A DNA stretch of 64,000 bases from JAQUTK01 sp963677415 (GTDB lineage Bacteria; Bacteroidota; Bacteroidia; Bacteroidales; JAQUTK01), in the NCBI GenBank assembly GCA_963677415.2, contig CAXXFJ010000013.1, positions 124,001 through 188,000 of the forward strand, in the 5' to 3' direction. The translations under genes were made by a program, and so were the position numbers. The stretch's first letter is position 1. The number at the start of each line of letters is the position of its first letter. This document shows, one piece after another, positions 26,449-36,974 of the stretch. The notes under the pieces are model-generated. The model saw only the letters and a list, made by a program, of their open reading frames with translations. It had not been told where the DNA came from and made no database searches.

Positions 26449-28092
26449 ATGAAGAAAAGTGCATTGCAAATAGCCAGAGCTGCTTACCAGCCAAAAATGC
26501 CTCGCGCATTGTCTGGAGCAGTTAAAGCAGAATTCGGCGCAGCCACAGAATCTATCGCTAATCCAGCTGAAATCAAAGAGTTATTTCCAAACACGTACGG
26601 GATGCCTATCATTCAGTTCGTTCCTGCGAATGTTAAAGAGGAAGTATCACCAATCAATGTCGGTGTGATTCTTTCCGGAGGGCAAGCTCCCGGCGGACAC
26701 AATGTAATATCCGGATTGTTTGATGGCATCAAGAGTATCAACGACAAGAGCCGTCTATATGGTTTTATACTTGGGCCCGGCGGACTTGTGGATCACAAAT
26801 ACATGGAACTGACCGCTGATATCATCGATGAATACCGCAATACGGGTGGATTTGACATCATCGGATCAGGTCGCACCAAGCTTGAGACCAAAGAACAGTT
26901 TGAAAAAGGTCTTGAGATCTTAAAGCTTCTGAATATATCTGCTCTTGTGATTATCGGTGGTGACGACTCCAACACCAATGCGTGCGTGCTTGCTGAATAC
27001 TATGCTTCAACCAAAGCAGGGGTTCAGGTAATCGGCTGTCCAAAAACAATCGATGGTGACCTAAAGAATGAACAAATTGAGACCTCTTTTGGCTTTGATA
27101 CTGCATGTAAAGTTTATTCGGAGGTAATCGGCAATATCCAGAGAGACTGTAACTCGGCGCGCAAATACTGGCACTTCATCAAACTGATGGGTCGTTCAGC
27201 ATCGCACATCGCACTAGAATGTGCTTTACAGGTACAACCAAATATCTGTCTTATCTCTGAAGAGATCGAAGCAAAGAATGAATCTTTGGATGATGTAGTT
27301 ACTTACATTGCGCAAATCGTAGCCAACCGTGCTGAAAAAGGAAACAACTTCGGTACCGTTTTGATTCCAGAAGGATTGATTGAGTTTATTCCGGCGATGA
27401 AAGCACTGATTGCCGAATTGAATGACTTCCTTGCCAAAAGCAAAGACGAATTTGCACTTATCAAGAAATCAGCACAACGCGAATATATCATCAGCAAGCT
27501 ATCCAAAATAAATGCTGATATCTATGCCAGCCTTCCTGAAGGAGTTGCCCGTCAGCTTTCTCTGGATCGCGATCCGCACGGAAATGTTCAGGTATCAATG
27601 ATCGATACAGAGAAACTGCTTTCTGATATGGTAGGTACCAAACTGGAACAATGGAAGAAAGAAGGTAAGTTCTGTGGTAAGTTTGCTGCACAACACCATT
27701 TCTTTGGTTATGAAGGCAGATGCGCTGCTCCTTCCAATTATGACGCAGACTACTGCTACTCATTGGGATTCACAGCATCTGCACTAATAGCTACAGGTAA
27801 GACCGGCTACATGTCTTCTGTTCGCAACACCACCGCATTTGCAGACCAATGGATTGCTGGAGGTATTCCAATCACGATGATGATGAATATGGAACGCCGT
27901 CACGGAGAGATGAAACCTGTGATTCAGAAAGCTCTAGTCAAACTTGATGGCGCACCATTCAAGGCATTTGCTGCACAACGGGAAGAATGGGCTATCTCTA
28001 CTGCTTATGTTTATCCGGGACCTATCCAGTACTTCGGACCGACAGAAGTTTGCGATCAGCCAACTAAGACATTGACTCTGGAACGGCAATAA
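26449..28092 (+). CDS. pfp: Diphosphate--fructose-6-phosphate 1-phosphotransferase
   Basis: A 547-residue long-form PPi-dependent phosphofructokinase, interconverting fructose 6-phosphate and fructose 1,6-bisphosphate with pyrophosphate. Motifs include GVILSGGQAPGGHNVISGLFDG, IIGGDDSNTNA (GGDDS marks PPi rather than ATP use), PKTIDGDLKN and KLMGRSASHIALECALQ. Length of about 550 residues fits the plant-like/Bacteroides form. It is monocistronic, with its own promoter and a strong terminator. Confidence 0.95.
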   Translation: MKKSALQIARAAYQPKMPRALSGAVKAEFGAATESIANPAEIKELFPNTYGMPIIQFVPANVKEEVSPINVGVILSGGQAPGGHNVISGLFDGIKSINDKSRLYGFILGPGGLVDHKYMELTADIIDEYRNTGGFDIIGSGRTKLETKEQFEKGLEILKLLNISALVIIGGDDSNTNACVLAEYYASTKAGVQVIGCPKTIDGDLKNEQIETSFGFDTACKVYSEVIGNIQRDCNSARKYWHFIKLMGRSASHIALECALQVQPNICLISEEIEAKNESLDDVVTYIAQIVANRAEKGNNFGTVLIPEGLIEFIPAMKALIAELNDFLAKSKDEFALIKKSAQREYIISKLSKINADIYASLPEGVARQLSLDRDPHGNVQVSMIDTEKLLSDMVGTKLEQWKKEGKFCGKFAAQHHFFGYEGRCAAPSNYDADYCYSLGFTASALIATGKTGYMSSVRNTTAFADQWIAGGIPITMMMNMERRHGEMKPVIQKALVKLDGAPFKAFAAQREEWAISTAYVYPGPIQYFGPTEVCDQPTKTLTLERQ

Positions 28093-28119
28093 TCACAAAC
28101 AGAAAATATTCCCGACAAT

Positions 28120-28170
28120 AAGATCCTTGTCCACCTGACAAATAAAAAAGGTGCGACAAGGATCTTTTTT
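28120..28170 (+). terminator. Terminator of the PPi-PFK gene
   Basis: AAGATCCTTGTC (28120-28131) pairs with GACAAGGATCTT (28155-28166), extended by CACC/GGTG with one bulged base, and is followed by TTTT. It lies 28 bp past the stop. Confidence 0.88.
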
Positions 28171-28222
28171 ATTGCAAAAAAACATATCTTTACCCGCTGA
28201 ACACACAAAACACAATACAAAG

Positions 28223-29770
28223 ATGAACACTAAGATGAAAACCTTATTTCTCGTATCACTCACCTTGCTCCCTTCATTCATTACTCTCGGATCAGTAGCA
28301 ATGAGCACTAAGGAAGGTAGTTTCAATGTCCGGACTTACGGGGCGAAAGGTGATGGGAAAACTTTGGATAGCCCTGCTATCAACAAGGCTATTGATGCAG
28401 CTGCCAAAGCTGGAGGAGGAACGGTTTTGGTTCCGGCAGGAACCTATTTGAGTGGGTCAATCCACCTGCAGAGCAACATAAATCTGTTCATTGATGCCGG
28501 AGCAACAATATTGGGTGCCCCGCAAGAGATGAATGCGTATGATGAAACCGAGCCTTACACCTTTGGTGGATATCAGGACGGTGGACACAGCTATTTCCAC
28601 AACAGCCTGATCTGGGGAGAAAACCTTACCAACGTTTTTATCACTGGCAATGGCATGATCAATGGTGGAGGTTTGACAAAGAATAGTGGTATTTTGGATA
28701 AAATGTGCGGAAACGACCATTGGGAGAAACCTGATACAACCGTTATGCCTCCTGTGCGTCTTGGCAATAAAGCCATCTCACTCAAGCTCTGCAAAAATGT
28801 ATTGATCCGTGACATAACCATTTTCCATGGTGGCCATTTTGCAATCCTCGCCACGGGCTGCGATAATATGACAGTTGATAATGTAACGATGGATACTAAT
28901 CGCGATGGTATTGATATTGACTGTTGCAGTAACACGACCGTTTCCAACTGCCGCATCAATTCACCTTTTGACGACGGCATTTGTATTAAAAGCACCTATG
29001 CGTTGGGAGAGGTAAGACTCACAGAAAATCTGACCATCGTCAATTGCCAGGTTTCAGGTTTCGAAGAAGGTACCTTGATTGATGGCACTATGAAAAAAGG
29101 CAGAGAATCTACCGGTCGAATCAAGTTTGGAACAGAAGCAAGCGGAGGATTTCGTAATGTCAGTATAACTAACTGCACCTTCCGCTATAGCAGAGGTATC
29201 GCTCTGGAAGAAGTGGACGGAGGAATTTTAGAAAACATCACCATCTCCAATATCTCAATGGTAGATGTCGTAAACTATGCGATATATATCACAACCGGGA
29301 AACGCAACCGCACGCCCGGACTTACCACAGTTAGTCGCATGAAAAATGTATTGATTTCTGATATTGTCGCCAGCGGGATTTCCAACTGGAGTGGTATTAT
29401 TATCACGGGGCTTCCGGAATGCCCGATTGAGGATTTAAGGCTGGAAAACATACGACTTGTCTTTAATGGCGGTGGTACAAAAGAACAAGCCGACAAGATT
29501 CCCGACGAACTCGGCACGGATTATCCCGAGTTGCGCAAACCGGTATCTGCCTACGGAATTTTTGCGAGACACGTAAAGAACCTGGAACTGGCCAACATCA
29601 CAACTAAGTTTGTGAAGGACGACTTGCGTCCGGCAGCAATGTTTTTCGATATTCAGGGACTGGAAATTGATAACTTCAAGCCTCAAGTAGCTGAGGGCGT
29701 AAAGGCAGCGGTGTTTGGTGCCGACGTCAGTGGTGTTATCATTCGCAATTCACCTGCACTTGAAAAATAA
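28223..29770 (+). CDS. Glycoside hydrolase family 28 protein (polygalacturonase-like)
   Basis: An exported beta-helix hydrolase of 515 residues from the ATG at 28223 (MNTKMKTLFLVSL). It has a signal peptide, then the pectate-lyase-like start FNVRTYGAKGDGKTLDSPAI. The GH28 core has NRDGIDIDCCSNTTVSNC, PFDDGICIKS (catalytic Asp pair) and RIKFGTEASGGF in place of the usual GHG motif. It probably cleaves alpha-galacturonosyl linkages in pectin. It precedes an SGNH esterase gene by 93 bp, so the two may act on the same substrate. Confidence 0.9.
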   Translation: MNTKMKTLFLVSLTLLPSFITLGSVAMSTKEGSFNVRTYGAKGDGKTLDSPAINKAIDAAAKAGGGTVLVPAGTYLSGSIHLQSNINLFIDAGATILGAPQEMNAYDETEPYTFGGYQDGGHSYFHNSLIWGENLTNVFITGNGMINGGGLTKNSGILDKMCGNDHWEKPDTTVMPPVRLGNKAISLKLCKNVLIRDITIFHGGHFAILATGCDNMTVDNVTMDTNRDGIDIDCCSNTTVSNCRINSPFDDGICIKSTYALGEVRLTENLTIVNCQVSGFEEGTLIDGTMKKGRESTGRIKFGTEASGGFRNVSITNCTFRYSRGIALEEVDGGILENITISNISMVDVVNYAIYITTGKRNRTPGLTTVSRMKNVLISDIVASGISNWSGIIITGLPECPIEDLRLENIRLVFNGGGTKEQADKIPDELGTDYPELRKPVSAYGIFARHVKNLELANITTKFVKDDLRPAAMFFDIQGLEIDNFKPQVAEGVKAAVFGADVSGVIIRNSPALEK

Positions 29771-29863
29771 GCTGAGATAGATAGATTCTTATTTCATCCT
29801 ACAGTCACATGTTACTAAAATAAACATTCAGATATTTACTGACCAAAAAGAGTAAAAAAACAG

Positions 29864-30656
29864 ATGAAACAACACTCATTTAGAAGTCTTCTGATACTAC
29901 TTTGTATCACGCTCACAACAAGCACCTCATTTGCTTCAAAGAAAGAAAAGCAATCTCTGAATATAGTTTTTATAGGCAACAGCATCACCCAAGGGTGCTA
30001 AATTAGATAAAAACGATGCACCACCCGTGTATACGAGTGAATACCTGCGATCCCTAAAACTCTTCAAGACGGTCCGCTTTAGCAATCAAGGAGTCAGTGG
30101 GAGCACCACGGTCGATTTTCTTCCCATGAGCAACAAACTTTTCCCTCGCACTGTCAAAGCTGCTGATCTCTTATCCGCAGAAGAAGGACAACTTCTCTTT
30201 TCCATCATGCTCGGCACCAACGACAGTGCCGAGAAAGGGCCAAACGGTTCACCTGTCAGTGACACTCAGTATTACGAGAATATGAAACTTATTATCGATA
30301 GCCTTCAGAGCCGATACCCCACCAGTCTCATCGTCTTACACAGACCAATCTGGTACAGTCCCAACACCTACAATGGATCCATTTATCTGAAAGCCGGACT
30401 CAAAAGGCTTAATAGTTACACTCCTCAGATTGACCGCCTCATCGCCTTCTATGCACAGACCAATCCTGACCATGTCTTTCTGGGAGACACAGCAGGATAT
30501 GATTACTTTCGTACAAATAATGAGAAATATCTGATCCCCGAAGATGGTAATGCAGGTATCTTTTACCTTCACCCGAACAAACAGGGTGCAAAGAAACTCG
30601 CAGCATTCTGGGGACAAGGAGTAGTAAAAGCAGTAAAAGAGAGCACCGAAAAGTAA
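29864..30656 (+). pseudogene. SGNH/GDSL hydrolase, frameshifted
   Basis: The start ATG is at 29864 and begins a signal peptide (FRSLLILLCITLTTSTSFAS). Block I GNSITQG is immediately followed by a stop in that frame. One base too many in GGG at 29993-29995 explains this: removing it gives GAKLDKNDAPPVYTSEYLRS and continues without a break through the LGTNDS block to the DTAGYDYF and HPNKQGAKKLA blocks. It is an otherwise full-length exported esterase next to GH28, perhaps a pectin or glycan de-O-acetylase. Whether the shift is real or a sequence error cannot be told here. Confidence 0.8.
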
Positions 30657-30668
30657 CCGGTTGCTTTC

Positions 30669-31137
30669 TTATTTATCCCAACTGCTATATGGATGTGAGA
30701 CCAGATTACAGTTGAAATAGCGTGGATCACCCGTTACTTCCTCACCGAGCCACTCCGGCAGATTGATTTTGAAATCCAACCAAGGGAAGTTCAATCTCAG
30801 CAATGACCAATCCTTCATTCTCTCCATGAAACACATCCACCTCCCAAATGAGTGACGCCCACGGAATGTCATACCGACATTTCTCAATCAGGGGCTGTTC
30901 ACAGATCTTCAGCATTTCGCGCGCTTCATTCAGAGATATCGGATACTCAAACTCCTGCCTTACAGACCCTATTGTCTCCCCTTTCACAGTCAGTGACGCT
31001 TTTTCACCTGCAATACGTACACGTACAGTCTTATCTTTTCGCACCAACAAGAATCCCTGAACGATTTCCTTACCATAAATACTATTCAGGAAAGAAGGCT
31101 TTCGCACAAGAAACTTACGTTCTATTTCCAAACCCAT
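30669..31137 (-). pseudogene. CYTH domain protein, frameshifted
   Basis: The N-terminal frame has the CYTH signature MGLEIERKFLV, then GFLLVRKDKTVRVRI, SLTVKGE, EFEYPI and LIWEVDVFHGENEGLVIAEIELP. The family ending (LPEWLGEEVTGDPRYFNCNL, then SHPYSSW) continues in another frame. One extra C in CCC (plus-strand GGG at 30784-30786) joins them exactly. CYTH proteins bind triphosphates, for example triphosphate tunnel metalloenzymes. It is the last gene of the SpoIID-AmpG-CYTH operon, 6 bp after the transporter. Confidence 0.82.
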
Positions 31138-31143
31138 TCAATT

Positions 31144-32422
31144 TCAATTATTTATTTGTTTTTTAATAAAAGGGACCAAAATGAATCCCGGCAGCGTACA
31201 TATAATCACCCAGAAAAAGAACAAGCGGTAGCCAATCTGATCCTGAATCCATCCCGCTGCCATACCCGGAAGCATCATACCCAAGGCCATAAAAGCCGTA
31301 CAGATAGCAAAATGTGCCGTCTTATGTTCTCCCTCAGCAAAAGACATCATATAAATCGTATAAGCAGTAAAACCAAAACCATAGCCGAACTGTTCGATAG
31401 CCACACACAGATTAATCAACCACAAATTTGTCATCTGATCATAAGCCATCCATATGTATACCATATCCGGAATATTGATGGCAATTACCATCGGCCAGAG
31501 CCAAGATCGCAATCCGTAACGTGCTACAGCAAAACCACCAAGCAATCCACCAAGCACAAGAAACACCACACCGACCGTACCATTAACTGTACCAACCTGA
31601 GAGGTAGAAAGACCTAAGCCACCGACCTCTATACTATCCAGCATAAACAGGTTAGACAAGGTGTTCAGTTGCGACTCTGCCAAGCGATACATCAATAAGA
31701 AAAGCAATGCCATACCTATTCCCGGTTTACGAAAAAAGGAACTGAACGTCTCCACGAAACCGCTCACTATCTCTTTCGTGGAACTACTTCCCATCTTATC
31801 TTCAACAGGATACGGCAGCATCTTCTTGTGATACATTGACAAGAGGAAGAAAAGTACTGCCATCACTCCAAACACAATCGACCAAGCCAAATGTTCATCA
31901 CCTGTAGATACTTCAAGAACACCCGCCAGGATCACTAGTGGACCCTTTCCAAGCAACGTGGCAATCCTATAAAATGTATTTCTTATTCCGACAAAAAAAC
32001 GCCTGCTTTGGTGCATTCAAACCGAGCATATAAAACCCATCCGCTGCAATGTCGTGCGTAGCCGAACTGAATGCCATCAGCCAAAAGAACGCTAGACTTG
32101 TCTGCAGGAAGAAACTCCCGGGTAAAGTAAACGCCACTCCGGAAAAACACAATCCTATAAGCAGTTGCATCGCCACGATCCACCAGCGTTTAGTGCGCAT
32201 GATATCCACGAAAGGACTCCAAAGCGGTTTAATCACCCACGGCAAGTAAAGCCACCCCATATACAGAGCAATATCCGTATTGGAAAGCCCCAACTTCTTG
32301 TACATAATTCCCGCTATAGTCATCACTGCCACATACGGAAGACCTTCCGCTACATAAAGCGAAGGCACCCACGCCCACGGTCTGTTCTTTCCCTTCACTA
32401 CCTCACCGTCCTGTTTTTCCAT
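31144..32422 (-). pseudogene. AmpG-like MFS transporter, frameshifted
   Basis: About 425 residues when joined. It has the AmpG-type N-terminus PSLYVAEGLPYVAVMTIAGI, YMGWLYLPWVIKPLWSPFVD, a dozen predicted membrane helices and a C-terminus ending PFIKKQINN. The frame breaks after GLNAPKQAFF at a run of seven A (plus strand, 31993-31999). With six the protein reads on as VGIRNTFYRIATLLGKG. AmpG-like permeases import muropeptides. The SpoIID partner 4 bp upstream supports a role in peptidoglycan recycling. Confidence 0.85.
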
Positions 32423-32426
32423 GCTA

Positions 32427-33690
32427 TCAATAACGTTTCACAATATCCACTCCGGTGTAGTAATGTTTCAATATCTCCTGATATGAATACCCTTTTTCAC
32501 CCATTACAGCCGCACCAATCTGACACAATCCGACGCCATGTCCCCATCCCCGGCCTTTCAATAAGAAGGATATTTCACCCTCCACTTCCTCTTTAACCAC
32601 CGTAAAACGCCGAACTATACAAGTGCGATTCCGACAGCGCATGGCGTATCTCCAACTCCTTTCCTATGATCATCGTACGGAGCGTTCCAATAATACGCAA
32701 TCGAATAATACGTCCAGACACTCCCCTTTCCAGTGGCTCCAGATCCGTGATCATCCCAAAGTCAATCCCTGTGCGTCGGCACACCAGTTCAGAGAGTACC
32801 TGCTGAGTATAACGTACCTCCCACTTAAAGAAGCCATGAGTCTCGCGGTCATAATCATTCAGCAACTGTTCGAGAATCTCTGCATCGGACGTATCGCAGA
32901 GCGGCATCCCATAAGGATTTGGGTTACACTTTACAGGAGCCAGGTATGGATGCGGCATCTCATCCCAGCAAGTTTCATATTTTTCACTCATCCCACCACA
33001 GCACTTTGAAAAACGGGCATCGCAGATCTCGGAGTCATACATCAAAACCTCTCCGCGCGTTTCATCCACCGCCTTCATGACCTTCTCGTTATCCATGCGG
33101 CCGAAGCCCTGATAACGCTGACAATGATCGTCTGCGCACACATCGAAACCCACATGTTCTGCCCGATCATACCAACATATCCGTTCTCCCGGGGTATCTA
33201 ATCCTCTATCTGTTGTGAAAGGCACTACATTCTTCTTTTGCTCAAGCTGAGAAATCAGCCAACTGCGCGATATCACTGCATGGGCTTTCAGGAAAGGCAA
33301 TGAAGCTGTATCACTCATCTCAGACGAAATGACACATGCCAGATAACGTTCCACATCGATATGATTGACCGCGCGCACCTCGTCATCTTCCAGAGATAAG
33401 ACCAGTCCGCCGTTAAAACACTGAGATTCGATACGTTGCCAATGATAATCAATACCGATCATCACCTCACAAAGTTCAAAGTTACCTCCAATTGCACACG
33501 ATTCAAACTCAAGTGTCGGATAGTGATTTCCTTCGAAAAGGATAGTTGGAGCAGTTGCTTCAGCAGTAAATGCACCATGCATACACACTCCGGTCTGAGT
33601 ACACAAATAGGGTGTATTCAGCACAAAGCTGATCTTCTTTCCTTTTACAATGCCTACACTAATAGTAGGCCCGCCTTTAAACTCAATCAT
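32427..33690 (-). pseudogene. SpoIID/LytB domain protein, frameshifted
   Basis: About 420 residues when joined. The SpoIID core includes YLACVISSEMSDTASLPFLK, AHAVISRSWLISQLEQ, VDETRGEVLMYD and SKCCGGMSEKYETCW. The frame stops after HLYSSAFYGG, and the C-terminal core (KGRGWGHGVGLCQIGAAVMG and YSYQEILKHYYTGVDI) continues in another frame. One extra base in AAAA (plus strand, 32604-32607) joins them as SSAFTVVKEE. SpoIID proteins act as lytic transglycosylases or amidase activators on denuded peptidoglycan. First gene of the operon. Confidence 0.85.
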
Positions 33691-33732
33691 ATTATTATGG
33701 TCAATATCCCATATAGAGGATACACTGCTAAT

Positions 33733-34455
33733 TTACTTTTTCAAATAGATACGATACGACACTCCACCACTCAAGTTTCGGCAATCCTGCAACCCCGCAA
33801 TGAAATAAAGATGATGAAAGAGCAAGAGACTTGCTCCTATATTTACCACTTGCGAGTCATACTCTGCCATCAAATCCAGTTGAGGCAGAAAAGAAGGATG
33901 GTAATCCACCCCTGCAAAGACTCCGTTCATATTCCGGTTATAATAGCGCTGCGGTGAATGAGCCCAACCCACAGTTACCCCAAGCTGTTCATTGTTCATA
34001 TTGAAATGCTTCGTAGCCACACCGTAATACATCTCCTCATAGCCATTACCATACACATCCACCACCCCAACAGCTACAGCTGGTAGGATTTTGCTTTCTT
34101 TCAGAGGTTGGAGTTTCACACTCAGGTTACGATCCACCTGTGTGTGCACCTTGCGATCCACAGCCCAGATCATATCCTTCAGATTATTACGCAGATTGAT
34201 CTCCATAAAGGAGAATAATGTAACATCCAGAAAAACAGTTTTGAAATCAGCTTCCTGCCATCCGGATGTAGGGGTAGACGCCCCAAAATTCTTAAAATTC
34301 ACTTTATCCATATGATGCACCCCCACAAAGAAAGTCCCATCATCGAGCATATCGGCAGAAGGAGCATTCAGCAATCCAGACGGACCCTGAAGAGACTGCC
34401 CCCGCATAGCGAAGAGACTGCAGAAGAACATGAGTACGAGCAACTTGAATTTCAT
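33733..34455 (-). CDS. YjbH-like outer-membrane protein
   Basis: A 240-residue protein with a signal peptide (MKFKLLVLMFFCSLFAMRGQ) and the YjbH opening SLQGPSGLLNAPSADMLDDG. Alternating beta segments follow (VGVVDVYGNGYEEMYYGVAT, NMNGVFAGVDYHPSFLPQLD) and the end is VSYRIYLKK, as in a small beta-barrel. YjbH proteins often go with exopolysaccharide export, but no such genes are near. It lies 42 bp before the SpoIID gene and could be in the same transcript. It is intact, unlike several neighbours. Confidence 0.82.
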   Translation of the reverse strand: MKFKLLVLMFFCSLFAMRGQSLQGPSGLLNAPSADMLDDGTFFVGVHHMDKVNFKNFGASTPTSGWQEADFKTVFLDVTLFSFMEINLRNNLKDMIWAVDRKVHTQVDRNLSVKLQPLKESKILPAVAVGVVDVYGNGYEEMYYGVATKHFNMNNEQLGVTVGWAHSPQRYYNRNMNGVFAGVDYHPSFLPQLDLMAEYDSQVVNIGASLLLFHHLYFIAGLQDCRNLSGGVSYRIYLKK

Positions 34456-34545
34456 GAATAGGATTTAGTGTGTGTTTGAGCAACAAAAGTAACAAAAAAA
34501 CAATGGTTTCCCTGAATATCATCCAAAATTGTTATAAAAAGTGCA

Positions 34546-34572
34546 GGGCAGACAGCAGGTAGCCATCTGCCC
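34546..34572 (-). terminator. Terminator of the MFS transporter gene
   Basis: GGGCAGA (34546-34552) and TCTGCCC (34566-34572) form a stem. On the minus strand it is followed within a few bases by TTTTT. It lies about 105 bp past the transporter stop. Confidence 0.5.
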
Positions 34573-34676
34573 GACAATATGCCCACGACAAGACTATTTA
34601 AGAACGAAGCTCCTGACATCCATCTTCAATACACGCTAAATGAGACGAAGTCTGCCTTCATCCTACATTCCCGGCA

Positions 34677-35853
34677 TTACTCTTTGATTTTGAAATACCT
34701 GTAAAAGGCAATCATCAATAGAGCTGACAAGGCAGCCGTGGCAGCTCCGAAATAAAAAGGAACACTGGAATTCACATGATCATACAGCAAACCGGCGATG
34801 ATACTTGCGGGCAGCAATGTGGCCACCCAGCAATGCATTGTAGATGCCCAGTCCCGTACCTCGTTTATTCGCATCCAGCAAGTCACTGACGAGCGCCTTC
34901 TGAATACCATCCGTTGCTGCGGAGTACAACCCGTAGAGTGCAAACAGCAACACGATCATCATGATACTGTGAGTCGCCCCAAATCCGAGATAGACGATTG
35001 CATAAGTGACAAAACCAAACATGAGAAGCTTTTCTTTCCCCACCCTATCCGACAACATACCCAGAGGCACCGCCATAGCCACAGAGACAATACTCATCAC
35101 AAGATAAACCAGTGGGATATAGGCCACTTTTACCCCTACCTCATTCGCTTTGACCATCAGCAGCGCATCCGTCGAGTTGCCCAGCGTGAAAATGAAAATT
35201 ATAGCCAGAAAGAAGTAATATCTTTTCGAATAGTCCCTGAAATGAAACTCTTTCAGCAACTGCCCCTTGTTCTTTTTCGCCTCTTTGACCCCTAAGATAA
35301 GAACTAAAAGCCCAAAGATAGCAGGGATACCCGAAATAAGGAAAATCCCTTTATAGTTGTCAGGGAAAAGAGACAGCAGACCGAAAGCAATCAGCGGACC
35401 CACAATAGCACCGGCATTATCCATCATCTTCTGTAATCCGAAACTCTTCCCACTCTCCCCATTCACAGCGTAGCCCGCAATCAGACTATCACGTGGGGAG
35501 GTGCGAATCCCCTTGCCCGTCCGTTCCACAAACCGTAACGCCAACACCTGCAAAGGAGTCACCACAAACGCATACAGTGGCATGATCAGGGTAGTAATGC
35601 CATAGCCCAATATCATAAAGGGCTTGTTCTTGCCAATCTTGTCACTCCAAAAACCCGAAAGCGCTTTGATGAGAGCAGCGGTACTCTCCGCAATACCCTC
35701 AATCAATGACAACGTCGTCTTCGATGCCCCGATGGAGAGCAGAAACATCGGCATGATCGAATACACCATCTTCGTGGAGGTATCTGTCAGAAAGCTTGTC
35801 AGCCCGGTAAAGAAAATATTCTTATTAAACCCAAAGAGTCTCTTATCGCGCAT
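34677..35853 (-). pseudogene. MFS transporter, frameshifted
   Basis: About 391 residues when joined. The N-terminus FFTGLTSFLTDTSTKMVYSI and ERTGKGIRTSPRDSLIAGY are typical of an MFS group common in Bacteroidetes. The frame breaks after TGLGIYNALL at CCC (plus strand, 34826-34828). Removing one base gives VATLLPASIIAGLLYDH and a normal C-terminus ending YFKIKE. Substrate unknown. It is a single gene with its own terminator. Confidence 0.82.
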
Positions 35854-35982
35854 AATCGTTTCATTTCCAAATCTACATTACTCAACGGTACCTAAAATAG
35901 CTCTAAAAGTATGAATTATTCAATGAAACATCCTGTATTTTAAAAAAATTACTACTTTAGCAGCAAATAATAACCAAACGCT

Positions 35983-36480
35983 ATGAAAAAGTATTTTTAC
36001 ACAGATGGAACTACAAACTTCGGACCGTTTTCACTGGAAGAACTGACGGAAAAGCACATTTCCAGAGATACGATGGTATGGTTTCAGGAGTTAGGAGAAT
36101 GGAAACGTGCAGAGACCATTCCCGAGTTGAGCGGACTCTTCACACTTGCACCGCCACCCGCCCCCGGTCTGAAAGCAGCCTCCATTGCCACTAATACCAA
36201 CAAGAATTCATTCACAGACAACCTAAAGCCACCAAAAACATGGCTCGTGGAGTCCATCCTTGCAACACTCCTATGTTGTCTTCCATTTGGCATCATTGGC
36301 ATCATATATGCCTCTAAAGTTGAGACCCGCTTTTATGCCGGCGACCTTGTTGGAGCCGTCAAAGCATCCAGTGCTGCAGAGACCTGGACACTGGTCAGTT
36401 TCTTCTTCGGTCTCTTTGGATTCCTTATCTTTATAGGATTAGCCATTTTCGGAACATCACTCGCAATACTTTTAAATTAA
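35983..36480 (+). CDS. GYF_2 + CD225/dispanin membrane protein, copy 1
   Basis: A 165-residue protein. The N-terminal GYF_2 (DUF4339) domain reads MKKYFYTDGTTNFGPFSLEE and TMVWFQELGEWKRAE. A proline-rich linker follows, then a CD225/dispanin domain (PKTWLVESILATLLCCLPFG, IYASKVETRFYAGD, AAETWTLVSFF) with two membrane helices. CD225 is the family of eukaryotic IFITM proteins; bacterial members are of unknown function. It is the first of three tandem copies followed by a DUF2752 gene. Confidence 0.9.
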   Translation: MKKYFYTDGTTNFGPFSLEELTEKHISRDTMVWFQELGEWKRAETIPELSGLFTLAPPPAPGLKAASIATNTNKNSFTDNLKPPKTWLVESILATLLCCLPFGIIGIIYASKVETRFYAGDLVGAVKASSAAETWTLVSFFFGLFGFLIFIGLAIFGTSLAILLN

Positions 36481-36484
36481 GACT

Positions 36485-36964
36485 ATGAATAGTTATTTTT
36501 ATTCTGACGGAGTCAACAGTTTTGGCCCATTCTCCCTCGAACAATTGCAGGAGAAAAGTATAAACAGAGATACACTCATCTGGTATCAGGAGTTAGGAGA
36601 CTGGAAAAAAGCAGAAACCCTACCTGAGTTGGAAGGATATTTTAAGACAGTACCGCCCCCACTTTCCAAAGCGACTACGCCTCCTGCATATAATGCCCGG
36701 GCAAACAATGATAGCAGCAATAAGATGCCACCGAAGACTTGGTTGCTTGAATCCGTACTCGCCACCGTACTCTGCTGTCTACCCTTTGGAATCGTAGGTA
36801 TTGTATATGCCTCCAGAGTCGAAACCTACTTTTACAAAGGAGAGTATCTGGCAGCACTAGAAGCCTCTGATAATGCAAAGACCTGGACATTGATCAGTAT
36901 CTGTTTAGGTGTGATAATGGTTGTAGGTTTTTCAATGGTCTCCTTTTTAAAAATGTTTCACTAA
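36485..36964 (+). CDS. GYF_2 + CD225/dispanin membrane protein, copy 2
   Basis: A 159-residue paralog 4 bp after copy 1. It has the same order of domains: GYF_2 (MNSYFYSDGVNSFGPFSLEQ, IWYQELGDWKKAE), a proline-rich linker, and CD225 (PKTWLLESVLATVLCCLPFG, VYASRVETYFYKGE, AKTWTLISICLG). The two C-terminal helices are shorter than in copy 1. Both copies are intact, so the set was probably functional. Confidence 0.9.
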   Translation: MNSYFYSDGVNSFGPFSLEQLQEKSINRDTLIWYQELGDWKKAETLPELEGYFKTVPPPLSKATTPPAYNARANNDSSNKMPPKTWLLESVLATVLCCLPFGIVGIVYASRVETYFYKGEYLAALEASDNAKTWTLISICLGVIMVVGFSMVSFLKMFH

Positions 36965-36974
36965 AGAACAAACT

